DNA from: Edaphobacter acidisoli
GTDB lineage: Bacteria; Acidobacteriota; Terriglobia; Terriglobales; Acidobacteriaceae
Reading direction: 5' to 3'
Assembly (NCBI RefSeq): GCF_014642855.1
Contig: NZ_BMJB01000001.1
Span: 744,001-808,000, forward strand
DNA length: 64,000 bases
Made by a program: the position numbers and the translations under genes. Below are positions 50,727-58,373 of the stretch, piece by piece. The first letter of the stretch is position 1. Each line of letters begins with the position of its first letter. The notes beneath the pieces were generated by a model, which searched no databases, was not told where the DNA came from, and worked only from the letters and a program-made list of their open reading frames with translations.

Positions 50727-51719
50727 TCAGATGAGTTGCAGGGTCCAGAGATCGTGGAGGTGGACTACGCCTTCGGCGATGCCGTCTGCGCTGACCACGA
50801 TGAGCGAGGTGATCTTGCGCGCTTCCATCAGGGCGAGCGCGGCTGAGGCGAAGGCGCTGGCGTCGATGGTGAGTGGGTGAGGGTTCATGATCTCGGCTGC
50901 GGTGCGTTCGAGGGCGTGGGAGCCGTCGCGTTCGAGGAGGCGGCGGAGGTCGCCGTCGGAGACCATGCCGGCGAGTTTGCCGTTGTTGAGGACCGTGGTC
51001 ATGCCTAGCTTCTTGCGCGACATCTCGTAGATGACTTCGGGCATGGGCGTGGCGGGCGCGACCTGCGGCATGGCGTCGCCGGAGTGCATGAGGTCGCGGA
51101 CGCGGGCGAGGCGCTTGCCGAGGCGGCCGGCGGGATGCAGGTCGGCGAAGTCTTCGGCGCGCCATCCGCGGCGGCGGCTGACTTCGAGAGCGAGAGCGTC
51201 GCCGAGGGCGAGCATGACGGTGGTGGAGGCGGTGGGAGCGAGGTTGAGCGGGCAGGCTTCGGCGGGGACGCTGGTGTCGAGGAAGATATCGCTGGCCTGG
51301 GCGAGGGTGGATGCGGCGTTGCCGGTGAGGGCGATGAGTTTGGCCGAGAGGCGCTTGATGGCGGGGATGAGGGCGAGGAGCTCGGCGGTTTCGCCGCTGG
51401 CTGAGAGGGCGAGGACGGTGTCTCCGGAGGCGATCATGCCCATGTCGCCGTGCAGGGCTTCGGCGGCGTGGAGGAAGTGGGCCTGCGTGCCGGTGGAGCG
51501 CAGGGTGGAGGCGATCTTAGTGGCGATCAGGCCGCTTTTGCCGATGCCGGTGACGATGATGCGGTTTTTGGAGCTTGCCGAGTGGACGAGCAGGTCGCAG
51601 GCCTGGTTGAAGGGCGCGAGCATGGTGGTGTCGAGCCGCTCGGCGAGGCGATTGAGCGCGGCTGACTCGATGCGGACGTAGTCGGAGGGGCGGACGGGTT
51701 CGGCGGCTTGCTCGGACAT
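50727..51719 (-). CDS. kdsD: arabinose-5-phosphate isomerase (KdsD/KpsF)
   Basis: 330 residues. Converts ribulose-5-phosphate to arabinose-5-phosphate for KDO and lipopolysaccharide. SIS domain residues about 45-185: RIIVTGIGKSGLIATKIASTLRSTGTQAHFLHAAEALHGDMGMI, ALSASGETAELLALI, and LAPTASTTVMLALGDALALEVSRRRG; two CBS domains at 205-330 (MHSGDAMPQVAPATPMPEVIYEMSRKKLGMTTVLNNGKLAGMVSDGDLRRLL). Its presence supports a Gram-negative outer membrane. Confidence 0.95.
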   Translation of the reverse strand: MSEQAAEPVRPSDYVRIESAALNRLAERLDTTMLAPFNQACDLLVHSASSKNRIIVTGIGKSGLIATKIASTLRSTGTQAHFLHAAEALHGDMGMIASGDTVLALSASGETAELLALIPAIKRLSAKLIALTGNAASTLAQASDIFLDTSVPAEACPLNLAPTASTTVMLALGDALALEVSRRRGWRAEDFADLHPAGRLGKRLARVRDLMHSGDAMPQVAPATPMPEVIYEMSRKKLGMTTVLNNGKLAGMVSDGDLRRLLERDGSHALERTAAEIMNPHPLTIDASAFASAALALMEARKITSLIVVSADGIAEGVVHLHDLWTLQLI

Positions 51720-51843
51720 GGTTTCGATTCAAGATGATGCTAGCAGAGCGGATGTGCGGCATTCCCGGGGGCTTTGCGTCTAAACTGGAATAGAACTACA
51801 GCCAGGACAATTTTGATGTCTGGTGGAAGGGTGTTTCGACGTG

Positions 51844-52506
51844 ATGCGTAAGACGCTGGTTCTTGGTGTGATGATCGTGGGCATCGCGTTGATGCTGTGG
51901 GCTGGATGGCATAACCTGCGCGCGCGCCGGATGGCGATGCAAAAGGCGCAGGAGAACCACGTGGAGCTGATTCCCGGTAAGGCTGGGCAGCCGGGACAGG
52001 TTGCAGCGTCGGATGATGATGAGGGCGAAGAGCCTAGCTTGCAGGGTAAGTCTGCTCCTGTGTTTACGCTGGCGACGATGGATGGGAAGAAGGTTTCGCT
52101 GAGCGATTACAAGGGTAAGGCGGTTCTGGTAAATTTCTGGGCTACATGGTGCGGGCCGTGCCAGGTGGAGATGCCGTGGTTTGAGGAGTTTCAAAAGAAG
52201 TATGCGGGACAGGGACTGGTGATTCTGGGGCTCGTTGCGGATGCGGATGCAGGGAAGGACGCGGTCACGAAGGTGACGGAGAAGACTGGCGTGACTTACC
52301 CGATTCTTGTAGCAGACGATCAGGTGGAGAAGGCATACGGCGGAGTGGATGTGTTGCCGATGTCGTTCTATGTTGGGCGTAACGGTGTTGTTGTGGAGGA
52401 GACTGCTGGCCTGGGGCCGAAGGAGGAGATCGAGGCGCACATCAAAGCAGCTCTTGCTTCGGGTGCAGCCCAGGCCAATCCAGGAGCTAATCCAGGAGGA
52501 CTGTGA
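51844..52506 (+). CDS. membrane-anchored TlpA/ResA-type thioredoxin
   Basis: 220 residues from the ATG at 51844 (GGAAGG upstream). N-terminal anchor helix residues 4-24 (LVLGVMIVGIALMLWAGW), a charged linker, then the thioredoxin fold: LVNFWATWCGPCQVEM with Cys103/Cys106 (CGPC), GLVILGLVADADAG and VDVLPMSFYVGRNGVVV with the cis-proline. Periplasmic thiol-disulfide reductase or cytochrome-maturation type. The stop TGA overlaps the next ATG by one base (TGATG), so the two products are made together. Confidence 0.92.
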   Translation: MRKTLVLGVMIVGIALMLWAGWHNLRARRMAMQKAQENHVELIPGKAGQPGQVAASDDDEGEEPSLQGKSAPVFTLATMDGKKVSLSDYKGKAVLVNFWATWCGPCQVEMPWFEEFQKKYAGQGLVILGLVADADAGKDAVTKVTEKTGVTYPILVADDQVEKAYGGVDVLPMSFYVGRNGVVVEETAGLGPKEEIEAHIKAALASGAAQANPGANPGGL

Positions 52507-53018
52507 TGCGATTGCGTGTGGCGGTTGCTGGATGTTTGCTGGCGGGGCTTTGTGTGTCTTTGAGTGCTTCTTCTGCGTTGGCCTGGGGACAGGCGGGAAC
52601 GCTTCCTTTACCCGCTCCGGCGGCGAAGTCGTATGTGCTGTATCTGGCTGAGGACCACGATGTGCGCGCGGGCAAGCGCACTGTGCTGGAGATTCATTTT
52701 CGCGTGATGAGCGGGTATCACGTGAACTCGCATACGCCGAACTCGGCGCTGCTGATTCCCACCGATCTGATGCTGAAGCCTGCGAGCGGAGTCGAGACGG
52801 AGACGGCAGTGTATCCGTCGGGCAAGAGCTACAGCTTCAGCTTTGATCCTTCGAACAAGCTGAGCGTTTATACCGGCGACTTTATTGTGAAGCTGCCGGT
52901 GGTGGCGCAGGCGGGAGCGCGGACGATCAGCGCGACGCTGCATTATCAGGCGTGCGACCATGCGGCGTGCTATCCGCCGAGGAACCTGCCGGTTGAGGTG
53001 ATCTTTACCGCGAGGTAA
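52506..53018 (+). CDS. stand-alone DsbD N-terminal (n-DsbD-like) periplasmic protein
   Basis: 170 residues. Signal peptide to about residue 26 (GCLLAGLCVSLSASSALA). The body has the immunoglobulin-like n-DsbD pattern: LEIHFRVMSGYHVNSHTPNSALLIPTDL and, at the end, TISATLHYQACDHAACYPPRNLPVEVIF, where the two cysteines (C-x4-C) match the redox pair of DsbD alpha. The membrane (beta) and thioredoxin (gamma) parts of DsbD are missing; the coupled TlpA gene may replace the gamma domain. Without a DsbD/CcdA membrane part in the window the electron source is unknown. Confidence 0.82.
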   Translation: MRLRVAVAGCLLAGLCVSLSASSALAWGQAGTLPLPAPAAKSYVLYLAEDHDVRAGKRTVLEIHFRVMSGYHVNSHTPNSALLIPTDLMLKPASGVETETAVYPSGKSYSFSFDPSNKLSVYTGDFIVKLPVVAQAGARTISATLHYQACDHAACYPPRNLPVEVIFTAR

Positions 53019-53134
53019 TCGGGCTGGTTCGTTCGCACAGCTTTTGAACAGCTTTCGCGCCAGGAGCACAGGTGTGCGGCTGCGCGGGATGGCATCATGG
53101 ATACAGGACAATTTTCTGGAGCGACCCGAGACAG

Positions 53135-54319
53135 ATGGATGAGTTTAGAAGGCTGACGCGGCTGCCGGCATACGTGTTCAACATCACAGGGGAGTTGAAG
53201 GCTTCGGCGCGGAAGCGCGGCGAGGACATTATCGACTTCGGGATGGGCAATCCCGATGGCGCGACTCCGAAGTTTATTGTGGACAAGCTGATTGAGGCGG
53301 CGCAGAAGACGGTGACGCACCGCTACTCGCTCTCGCGTGGGATTCCGCGGCTGCGGAAGGCGATCACGAACTGGTACAAGTCGCGCTACGACGTCGATCT
53401 CGACCCGGAGACGGAGGCGATTGTGACGATTGGCTCGAAGGAAGGGATTGCCCATCTGTGTCTGGCTGTGCTGGACGATACCGATACGGTTGCGGTGCCG
53501 AACCCGAGTTATCCGATTCACATCTTCGGACCGGTGATTGCTGGATCGAAGGTGCAGAGCATCGCGATGGAAGACGGTGGCGCGGACGCTCTGCTGGCCA
53601 AGCTGGAGTATGAGCTTCCGCGGATGCAGCCGCGGCCGAAGCTGCTGATTCTGAACTTTCCGGCGAACCCGACGACGCAGTGTGTTGACCTTGCGTTCTT
53701 CGAGCGCGTGGTGGCGCTGTGCAAGGAGCTGGGGATCTATATCGTTCACGATCTGGCTTATGCGGATATCGTGTTTGATGGCTATCGTGCACCGAGCGTG
53801 CTGGAGGTTCCGGGCGCGAAGGATATTGCGGTTGAGTTCTTCACGTTGTCGAAGAGCTACAACATGCCGGGATGGCGTGTGGGCTTTATGGTCGGGAACA
53901 AGAAGCTGGTGGCGGCGCTGGGGCGCATCAAGAGCTACTTCGACTATGGGACGTTTACGCCGATTCAGGTGGCTTCGATTGCTGCGCTGGAGGGGCCGCA
54001 GGATTGCGTGGCGAAGATTCGTGACACGTACCGCTCGCGGCGGGATGTGCTGGTGTCGGGGCTGAATAAGCTGGGATGGCCGGTTGAGCTGCCGAAGGCG
54101 ACGATGTTTGTGTGGGCGCGGATTCCGGAGCAGTACCGGGGGCTTGGGTCAGTGGAGTTCTCGAAGAAGCTTCTGCTGGAGGCGAAGACGGCGGTGAGTC
54201 CGGGGATTGGGTTCGGCGACCATGGCGATGGGCATGTGCGGTTTTCGCTGATTGAGAACGAGGAGCGGACACGGCAGGCCCTGCGTGGGATCAAGCAGAT
54301 GTTTAAGAATGGTGTCTGA
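53135..54319 (+). CDS. PLP aminotransferase, alanine-transaminase (AlaC) type
   Basis: 394 residues from the ATG at 53135. Fold type I, class I/II: DIIDFGMGNPDGATPKFIVDKL, HRYSLSRGIPRLRKAI, VTIGSKEGIAHLCLAVLDDTDTVAVPNPSYPIH, LILNFPANPTTQCV, HDLAYADIVFDGYRAPS, Schiff-base lysine near residue 239 in TLSKSYNMPGWRVGFMVGN, and RFSLIENEERTRQALRGIKQM. This is the AlaC/LL-DAP-aminotransferase-related group; alanine-glutamate transamination is most likely. The stop codon lies within a terminator hairpin. Confidence 0.9.
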   Translation: MDEFRRLTRLPAYVFNITGELKASARKRGEDIIDFGMGNPDGATPKFIVDKLIEAAQKTVTHRYSLSRGIPRLRKAITNWYKSRYDVDLDPETEAIVTIGSKEGIAHLCLAVLDDTDTVAVPNPSYPIHIFGPVIAGSKVQSIAMEDGGADALLAKLEYELPRMQPRPKLLILNFPANPTTQCVDLAFFERVVALCKELGIYIVHDLAYADIVFDGYRAPSVLEVPGAKDIAVEFFTLSKSYNMPGWRVGFMVGNKKLVAALGRIKSYFDYGTFTPIQVASIAALEGPQDCVAKIRDTYRSRRDVLVSGLNKLGWPVELPKATMFVWARIPEQYRGLGSVEFSKKLLLEAKTAVSPGIGFGDHGDGHVRFSLIENEERTRQALRGIKQMFKNGV

Positions 54320-54340
54320 AGCGCACTTCAGACACCTTTT
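54311..54340 (+). terminator. terminator hairpin that contains the aminotransferase stop codon
   Basis: GGTGTCTGAAG (54311-54321) pairs perfectly with CTTCAGACACC (54326-54336) around a CGCA loop and is followed by TTTT. The TGA stop (54317-54319) lies in the left arm, so the terminator overlaps the coding sequence. Confidence 0.85.
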
Positions 54341-54373
54341 CTGCGCGGATGGGCTCGGGTGGAATAGACTTAA

Positions 54374-56521
54374 ATGTCTATGAGTAAAGAGCATAAGAAC
54401 TCTCTGGCCAACGCGGCTTCGGCGTATCTGCGTTCGGCGATGCATCAACCTGTGGAATGGAACGAGTGGGGCGAAGAGGCGTTTCAGAAGGCGCAGGCTG
54501 AGGACAAGCCCATCCTGCTGGACATTGGCGCGGTGTGGTGTCACTGGTGTCATGTGATGGACCGCGAGTCGTATGAGAACGAGGACACGGCGCGCGTTAT
54601 CAATGAACTTTTTATTCCGGTGAAGGTGGACCGCGATGAGCGGCCGGATGTGGATTCGCGTTATCAGGCGGCGGTAGCCGCGGTGAGCGGGCAGGGAGGG
54701 TGGCCGCTGACGGCGTTTTTGACGCCTGATGGCAAGCCGTTCTTTGGCGGGACGTATTTTCCGCCGCTGGACCAGCATGGTCGGCCTGGGTTTCGGCGAG
54801 TGCTGGCGACGATGGCCGAGGCGTTTCAGAAGCAGCGCAGCGATGTGGATGAGTCGGCCGGCAGCGTGATGGCGGCGATTGAGCATAACGAGTCGTTCAA
54901 TGGGAAGGCGGGGAATCCGGGGCCGGAGCTGGTGGGCAGGATGGTGGCCGCGGTGCTGAAGCAGTTCGATGCGCGCTCGGGCGGGTTTGGCGCGCAGCCG
55001 AAGTTTCCGCACTCGGGCGCGATTGATCTGCTGCTGGATGCGGCTTCAAGGGTGTCGGTGGGCGATGGCGCGAAGCTGGGGGAGCAGGCGAAGCAGGCCG
55101 CGCTGGTGACGCTGGAGAAGATGTCGAAGGGCGGGATCTATGACCATCTGGCGGGCGGGTTTCATCGCTACTCGGTCGATGAGCAGTGGGTGGTGCCGCA
55201 CTTCGAGAAGATGGCGTACGACAACAGCGAGCTGTTGAAGAACTACGTTCACGGCTACCAGACGTTTGTGGAGCCGGAGTGCGCGCGGGTGGCCAGGGAG
55301 ATGATCGGGTGGATCGATGTGTGGCTGAGCGACCGCGAGCGCGGCGGGTTTTATGCTTCGCAGGATGCGGACTATTCTCTCGATGACGATGGAGACTACT
55401 TCACGTGGACGAGTGATGAGGCCGCGGCTGTGCTGACTCCGGAGGAGTTCGCTATCGCGAGCGCGTTCTATGACATTGGCGAGATTGGCGACATGCACCA
55501 CAATCCGGCGAAGAATGTGTTGCATGTACGGCGGACGCTGGAGAATGTGGCGAAGGCGAACAACGTTCCGTTGGAGGCTGCGCGTGAGCGGCTGGCTTCG
55601 GCTAAGACGAAGCTGTATGCGGCGCGGTTGAAGCGGCCTACGCCGTATGTGGACAAGACGATCTACGTTGGGTGGAACGGGATGATGATCTCGGCGTATC
55701 TGGAGGCGGGGCGTGTGCTGGACCTGCCGGAGGTGCGGGCGTTCGCGCTGAAGTCGCTGGACCGTGTGCTGGCTGAGGCGTGGAGCCCGGAGAGTGGCAT
55801 GGCGCATGTGGTCGCTTATGGCGAAGAGGGTGGCAAGGCGGCGCGTGTGGCTGGTGTGCTGGATGACTATGTGTTCGTTGCCCACGCGGCGCTGGATGCG
55901 TGGGAGGTGACGGGCGAGATGCGCTACTACCGGGCCGCTGAGGCGATTGCTGAGAGCGTGATCGCGCGGTTCTATGACAAGGTTGGTGGCGGCTTCTTCG
56001 ATATGGAGAATGCGGCTGATGGTGAGGTGCGGCTGGGTGCGTTGAGCGCGCGGCGCAAGCCTCTGCAGGACTCGCCTACTCCTGCTCCTAATCCTGTGGC
56101 GGCTGCGCTGCTGATGCGGCTGGAGGCGTTGAACGGGCGCGAGGACTACGAAGTGAAAGCTCTGGATACGATGGAGCACTTCGCTGGCGTTGTTGAGCAC
56201 TTCGGGCTTTTTGCCGCGACGTACGGGTTGGCTTTGCAGCGTATGGTGCAGCGTGCGGTGCAGGTGTGCGTGATTGGCGATGATGCGAATGCGCGCAAGC
56301 TGGAGGCTGTGGCGCTGGCTCGGTATGCGGTGAATAAGAGTGTGATTCGGCTGCGGCGGGACCAGCTTGGTGCGCTGCCTCCGGCGCTGGCGGAGACGCT
56401 GCCGCATCTGCCGGGGCTGAAGGGTGAGGGGAGCTTTGCCGCGATCTGCAATGGCAAAGGATGTCTGCCTCCGGTTTCGACCGCGGATGAGCTGATTGAG
56501 GCGATGAATCAGGCTTTGTAG
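54374..56521 (+). CDS. YyaL/SSP411-type thioredoxin-domain protein (DUF255)
   Basis: 715 residues. N-terminal thioredoxin-like domain (about 10-170) with LLDIGAVWCHWCHVMDRESYEN (Cys56/Cys59, CHWC), VKVDRDERPDVDSRY, GQGGWPLTAFLTPDGKPFFGGTYFP. The rest is an (alpha/alpha)6-barrel like glycoside epimerases: GGIYDHLAGGFHRYSVDEQWVVPHFEKMAYDNSELLKNY, GGFYASQDADYSLDDDGDYFTW, VGWNGMMISAYLEAGRVL, GVLDDYVFVAHAALDAWEVTG. Conserved from bacteria to man (SPATA20). The reaction is unknown. Cytoplasmic, no signal peptide. Confidence 0.94.
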   Translation: MSMSKEHKNSLANAASAYLRSAMHQPVEWNEWGEEAFQKAQAEDKPILLDIGAVWCHWCHVMDRESYENEDTARVINELFIPVKVDRDERPDVDSRYQAAVAAVSGQGGWPLTAFLTPDGKPFFGGTYFPPLDQHGRPGFRRVLATMAEAFQKQRSDVDESAGSVMAAIEHNESFNGKAGNPGPELVGRMVAAVLKQFDARSGGFGAQPKFPHSGAIDLLLDAASRVSVGDGAKLGEQAKQAALVTLEKMSKGGIYDHLAGGFHRYSVDEQWVVPHFEKMAYDNSELLKNYVHGYQTFVEPECARVAREMIGWIDVWLSDRERGGFYASQDADYSLDDDGDYFTWTSDEAAAVLTPEEFAIASAFYDIGEIGDMHHNPAKNVLHVRRTLENVAKANNVPLEAARERLASAKTKLYAARLKRPTPYVDKTIYVGWNGMMISAYLEAGRVLDLPEVRAFALKSLDRVLAEAWSPESGMAHVVAYGEEGGKAARVAGVLDDYVFVAHAALDAWEVTGEMRYYRAAEAIAESVIARFYDKVGGGFFDMENAADGEVRLGALSARRKPLQDSPTPAPNPVAAALLMRLEALNGREDYEVKALDTMEHFAGVVEHFGLFAATYGLALQRMVQRAVQVCVIGDDANARKLEAVALARYAVNKSVIRLRRDQLGALPPALAETLPHLPGLKGEGSFAAICNGKGCLPPVSTADELIEAMNQAL

Positions 56522-56565
56522 GGGATGAGTGACCCCACGTCTCAAAAGCGAGATGCTGGGGCACG

Positions 56566-56640
56566 CGCATCCGCAGCAGGGAGAAGCAGATTCCTCCCCG
56601 TTCGGCTTCGCTTAGAGCAGGCTGCTACGCTGCGGAATGG
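56566..56640. repeat. intergenic repeat with ATTCCTCC ... CTGCGGAATGGAAATGCA
   Basis: AGCAGATTCCTCC and CTGCGGAATGGAAATGCAA both recur at 58212-58250 with a different middle; the middle here (CGGCTTCGCTTAGAGCAGGCTGC) resembles the repeat at 34466. It lies between the converging YyaL and MscS stops. Confidence 0.65.
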
Positions 56641-56667
56641 AAATGCAAGGGTTCAATTCCGGCTTGT

Positions 56668-57600
56668 TTAGCCGATCAGTGGCTGCTGAGCGGGAGGGGC
56701 TGTTGGGTCGGGCTTCTGCTGCATGAGCAGCATGTTTGACGAGATGCCGAGTGGGATGCCTTCTTTTTCGAAGACGAGGATGATGCGGCGGCGGAGCGCG
56801 CGAAGGACGGGGTCGCGCTGGTTTGCACGGACGCGGATGTTGACCGGGTAGATGACTTCGCGGCCGCGGATTTCGTTGACGCCGAGGATGTCGGGATCGG
56901 AGATGGCGATGTCTTTGAAGGCGGGGTCGTTGCGCACCTGGTCGGCAAGCTTGCGAAGAATGTCCATGACGCGGTCGGGGTTGGCGCTGGCGTCCACACT
57001 GACGGGCAACGATGCGATGGAGTAATCGCGGGAGAAGTTGGAGACCGTTGCGATTTGGCTGTTTGGGACGATGTAGAGGGTGCCGTCGCCGTCGCGCACG
57101 CGGGTGCTGCGTAGCGAGAGCTCTTCGACGGTGCCTTTGAGTCCGGCGATGGTGACGACTTCTCCGACGTTGTACTGGTCCTCGATGAGGATGAGGATGC
57201 CGTTGATCATGTCTTTGAACATGGATTGCGCGCCTAGGCCGATGCCGACGCCGATGATTCCGGCAGAGGCCAGGATGGGCTTGTAATCAATGTTGAAGAT
57301 GTTAAGAATTTGCATCAGCGCAATGAACGCGAGCACAGCATAGGATGTGGCACGAACGATAGAAGCGATGGTGCGAAGCTGCGCGGCTCGATGGAAGTTT
57401 GCGACGTAGATGTCAGCCCGTTTTTGAAGACGGTGAACCAGAAACATGACGATGCGTTGAAGAATGAACAGTATGAGGAAGACAGCGATGAGTTTTGGCA
57501 CCTGGCCGCGGAGGAAGTCGATGAGGTCGCCGTGCCAGTCGTGCTCGACTGCCTGGAGGATGTGCTGGTCTTGCAGGGGCACTGCCTGAAGGAGCATCAT
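56668..57600 (-). CDS. MscS-family mechanosensitive channel
   Basis: 310 residues. Three N-terminal helices (LIAVFLILFILQRIVMFLVHRL, TIASIVRATSYAVLAFIALMQIL), then the pore helix ILASAGIIGVGIGLGAQSMFKDMINGILILIEDQYNVGEVVTI with the Gly/Ala packing of MscS TM3, the beta domain (TVEELSLRSTRVRDGDGTLYIVPNSQI) and the alpha/beta cytoplasmic domain. Length is close to E. coli MscS (286). Protects against hypo-osmotic shock. ATG at 57600 chosen over a TTG at 57609. Confidence 0.94.
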   Translation of the reverse strand: MMLLQAVPLQDQHILQAVEHDWHGDLIDFLRGQVPKLIAVFLILFILQRIVMFLVHRLQKRADIYVANFHRAAQLRTIASIVRATSYAVLAFIALMQILNIFNIDYKPILASAGIIGVGIGLGAQSMFKDMINGILILIEDQYNVGEVVTIAGLKGTVEELSLRSTRVRDGDGTLYIVPNSQIATVSNFSRDYSIASLPVSVDASANPDRVMDILRKLADQVRNDPAFKDIAISDPDILGVNEIRGREVIYPVNIRVRANQRDPVLRALRRRIILVFEKEGIPLGISSNMLLMQQKPDPTAPPAQQPLIG

Positions 57601-57720
57601 GAATCTCAAATCGGGTCTCGCTTTCGGTGGGTGTTACGAACAGAATGCGACAGTTTGTTTGTAGGATGCAATGGACAGGCGACGCGAGACCCCGCAGGTG
57701 GGCGGAGATGCGAGGTGGAT

Positions 57721-58095
57721 ATGAAGGCGATGCTAACGGCTGCAATCGGCGGAGTGTTGCTTGTGGGCGCGGCGGGGGTTTCCGCTATAGCGCAGATGGA
57801 TGCGTCGCAGCAGTCGACAATGCCGCGGAATCCTGCGGCGCCGTCGATTGATGGCCGCAACCCTAATGGCGGTGAAGGTATGCCTCCATCGTTACTGGAA
57901 CTTCAGGCAAAGATGAGGAATAACGACCGACAGAAGCAGATGGTGAATGATGCCGATAAGCTGCTGGATCTGGCGACGCAGTTGAAGCAGGAGATGGATA
58001 AGTCTGGGAAGAATGTTTCTCCCGATGACGTGGCCCGAAAGGCTGAAGAGATTGAGCGGCTGGCGAAGAGCGTGAAGGACCGGATGAAGGGTTGA
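57721..58095 (+). CDS. small exported helical protein
   Basis: 124 residues, not assigned to a family. Signal peptide MLTAAIGGVLLVGAAGVSAIAQ (cleavage near residue 24). After a Pro/Asn-rich segment the region from about residue 55 is helical and charged (LLELQAKMRNNDRQKQMVNDADKLLDLATQLKQEMDK, VARKAEEIERLAKSVKDRMKG), compatible with a coiled coil. GAGGTGGAT precedes the ATG. Divergent from the MscS gene. Similar small coiled-coil secreted proteins are common in acidobacteria; no function known. Confidence 0.75.
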   Translation: MKAMLTAAIGGVLLVGAAGVSAIAQMDASQQSTMPRNPAAPSIDGRNPNGGEGMPPSLLELQAKMRNNDRQKQMVNDADKLLDLATQLKQEMDKSGKNVSPDDVARKAEEIERLAKSVKDRMKG

Positions 58096-58140
58096 TGGCC
58101 TGACGATTCGAGCAAACGCAGGTTCTCTTCGGTGGAAAGT

Positions 58141-58320
58141 GTTCAATCCCACCCATGCACGGTGAAGCTGTGCATGGATGGGGCACCCGGGCTTTGGTGG
58201 CTGGTTGAGAGAACAGCAGATTCCTCCGCTGCGCTGCGGAATGGAAATGCAAAGGCTGTTGCATGGAAATGCCAAATGCAGACGCAGATTCCCTTCGGGA
58301 ATGACAAACAAAGGAAGCCG
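58141..58320. repeat. compound intergenic repeat region
   Basis: Begins with a long hairpin (CCCATGCAC ... GTGCATGG-TGGG, about 58149-58182), continues with the AGCAGATTCCTCC/GGAATGGAAATGCAA element shared with 56566-56640, and ends with CAGATTCCCTTCGGGAATGAC, an ATTCCC/GGGAAT hairpin. Lies between converging gene ends; no coding potential. Confidence 0.65.
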
Positions 58321-58373
58321 TCCTCAGAGAACAAAGGAAACTACGGCTCAGAGAAATAGTTACAAAGGACCTG

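Noticed and set aside
55046..56545. 499-codon antisense frame opposite the YyaL gene
   Set aside because: Arg-rich shadow of a GC-rich gene whose own protein is clearly recognisable.
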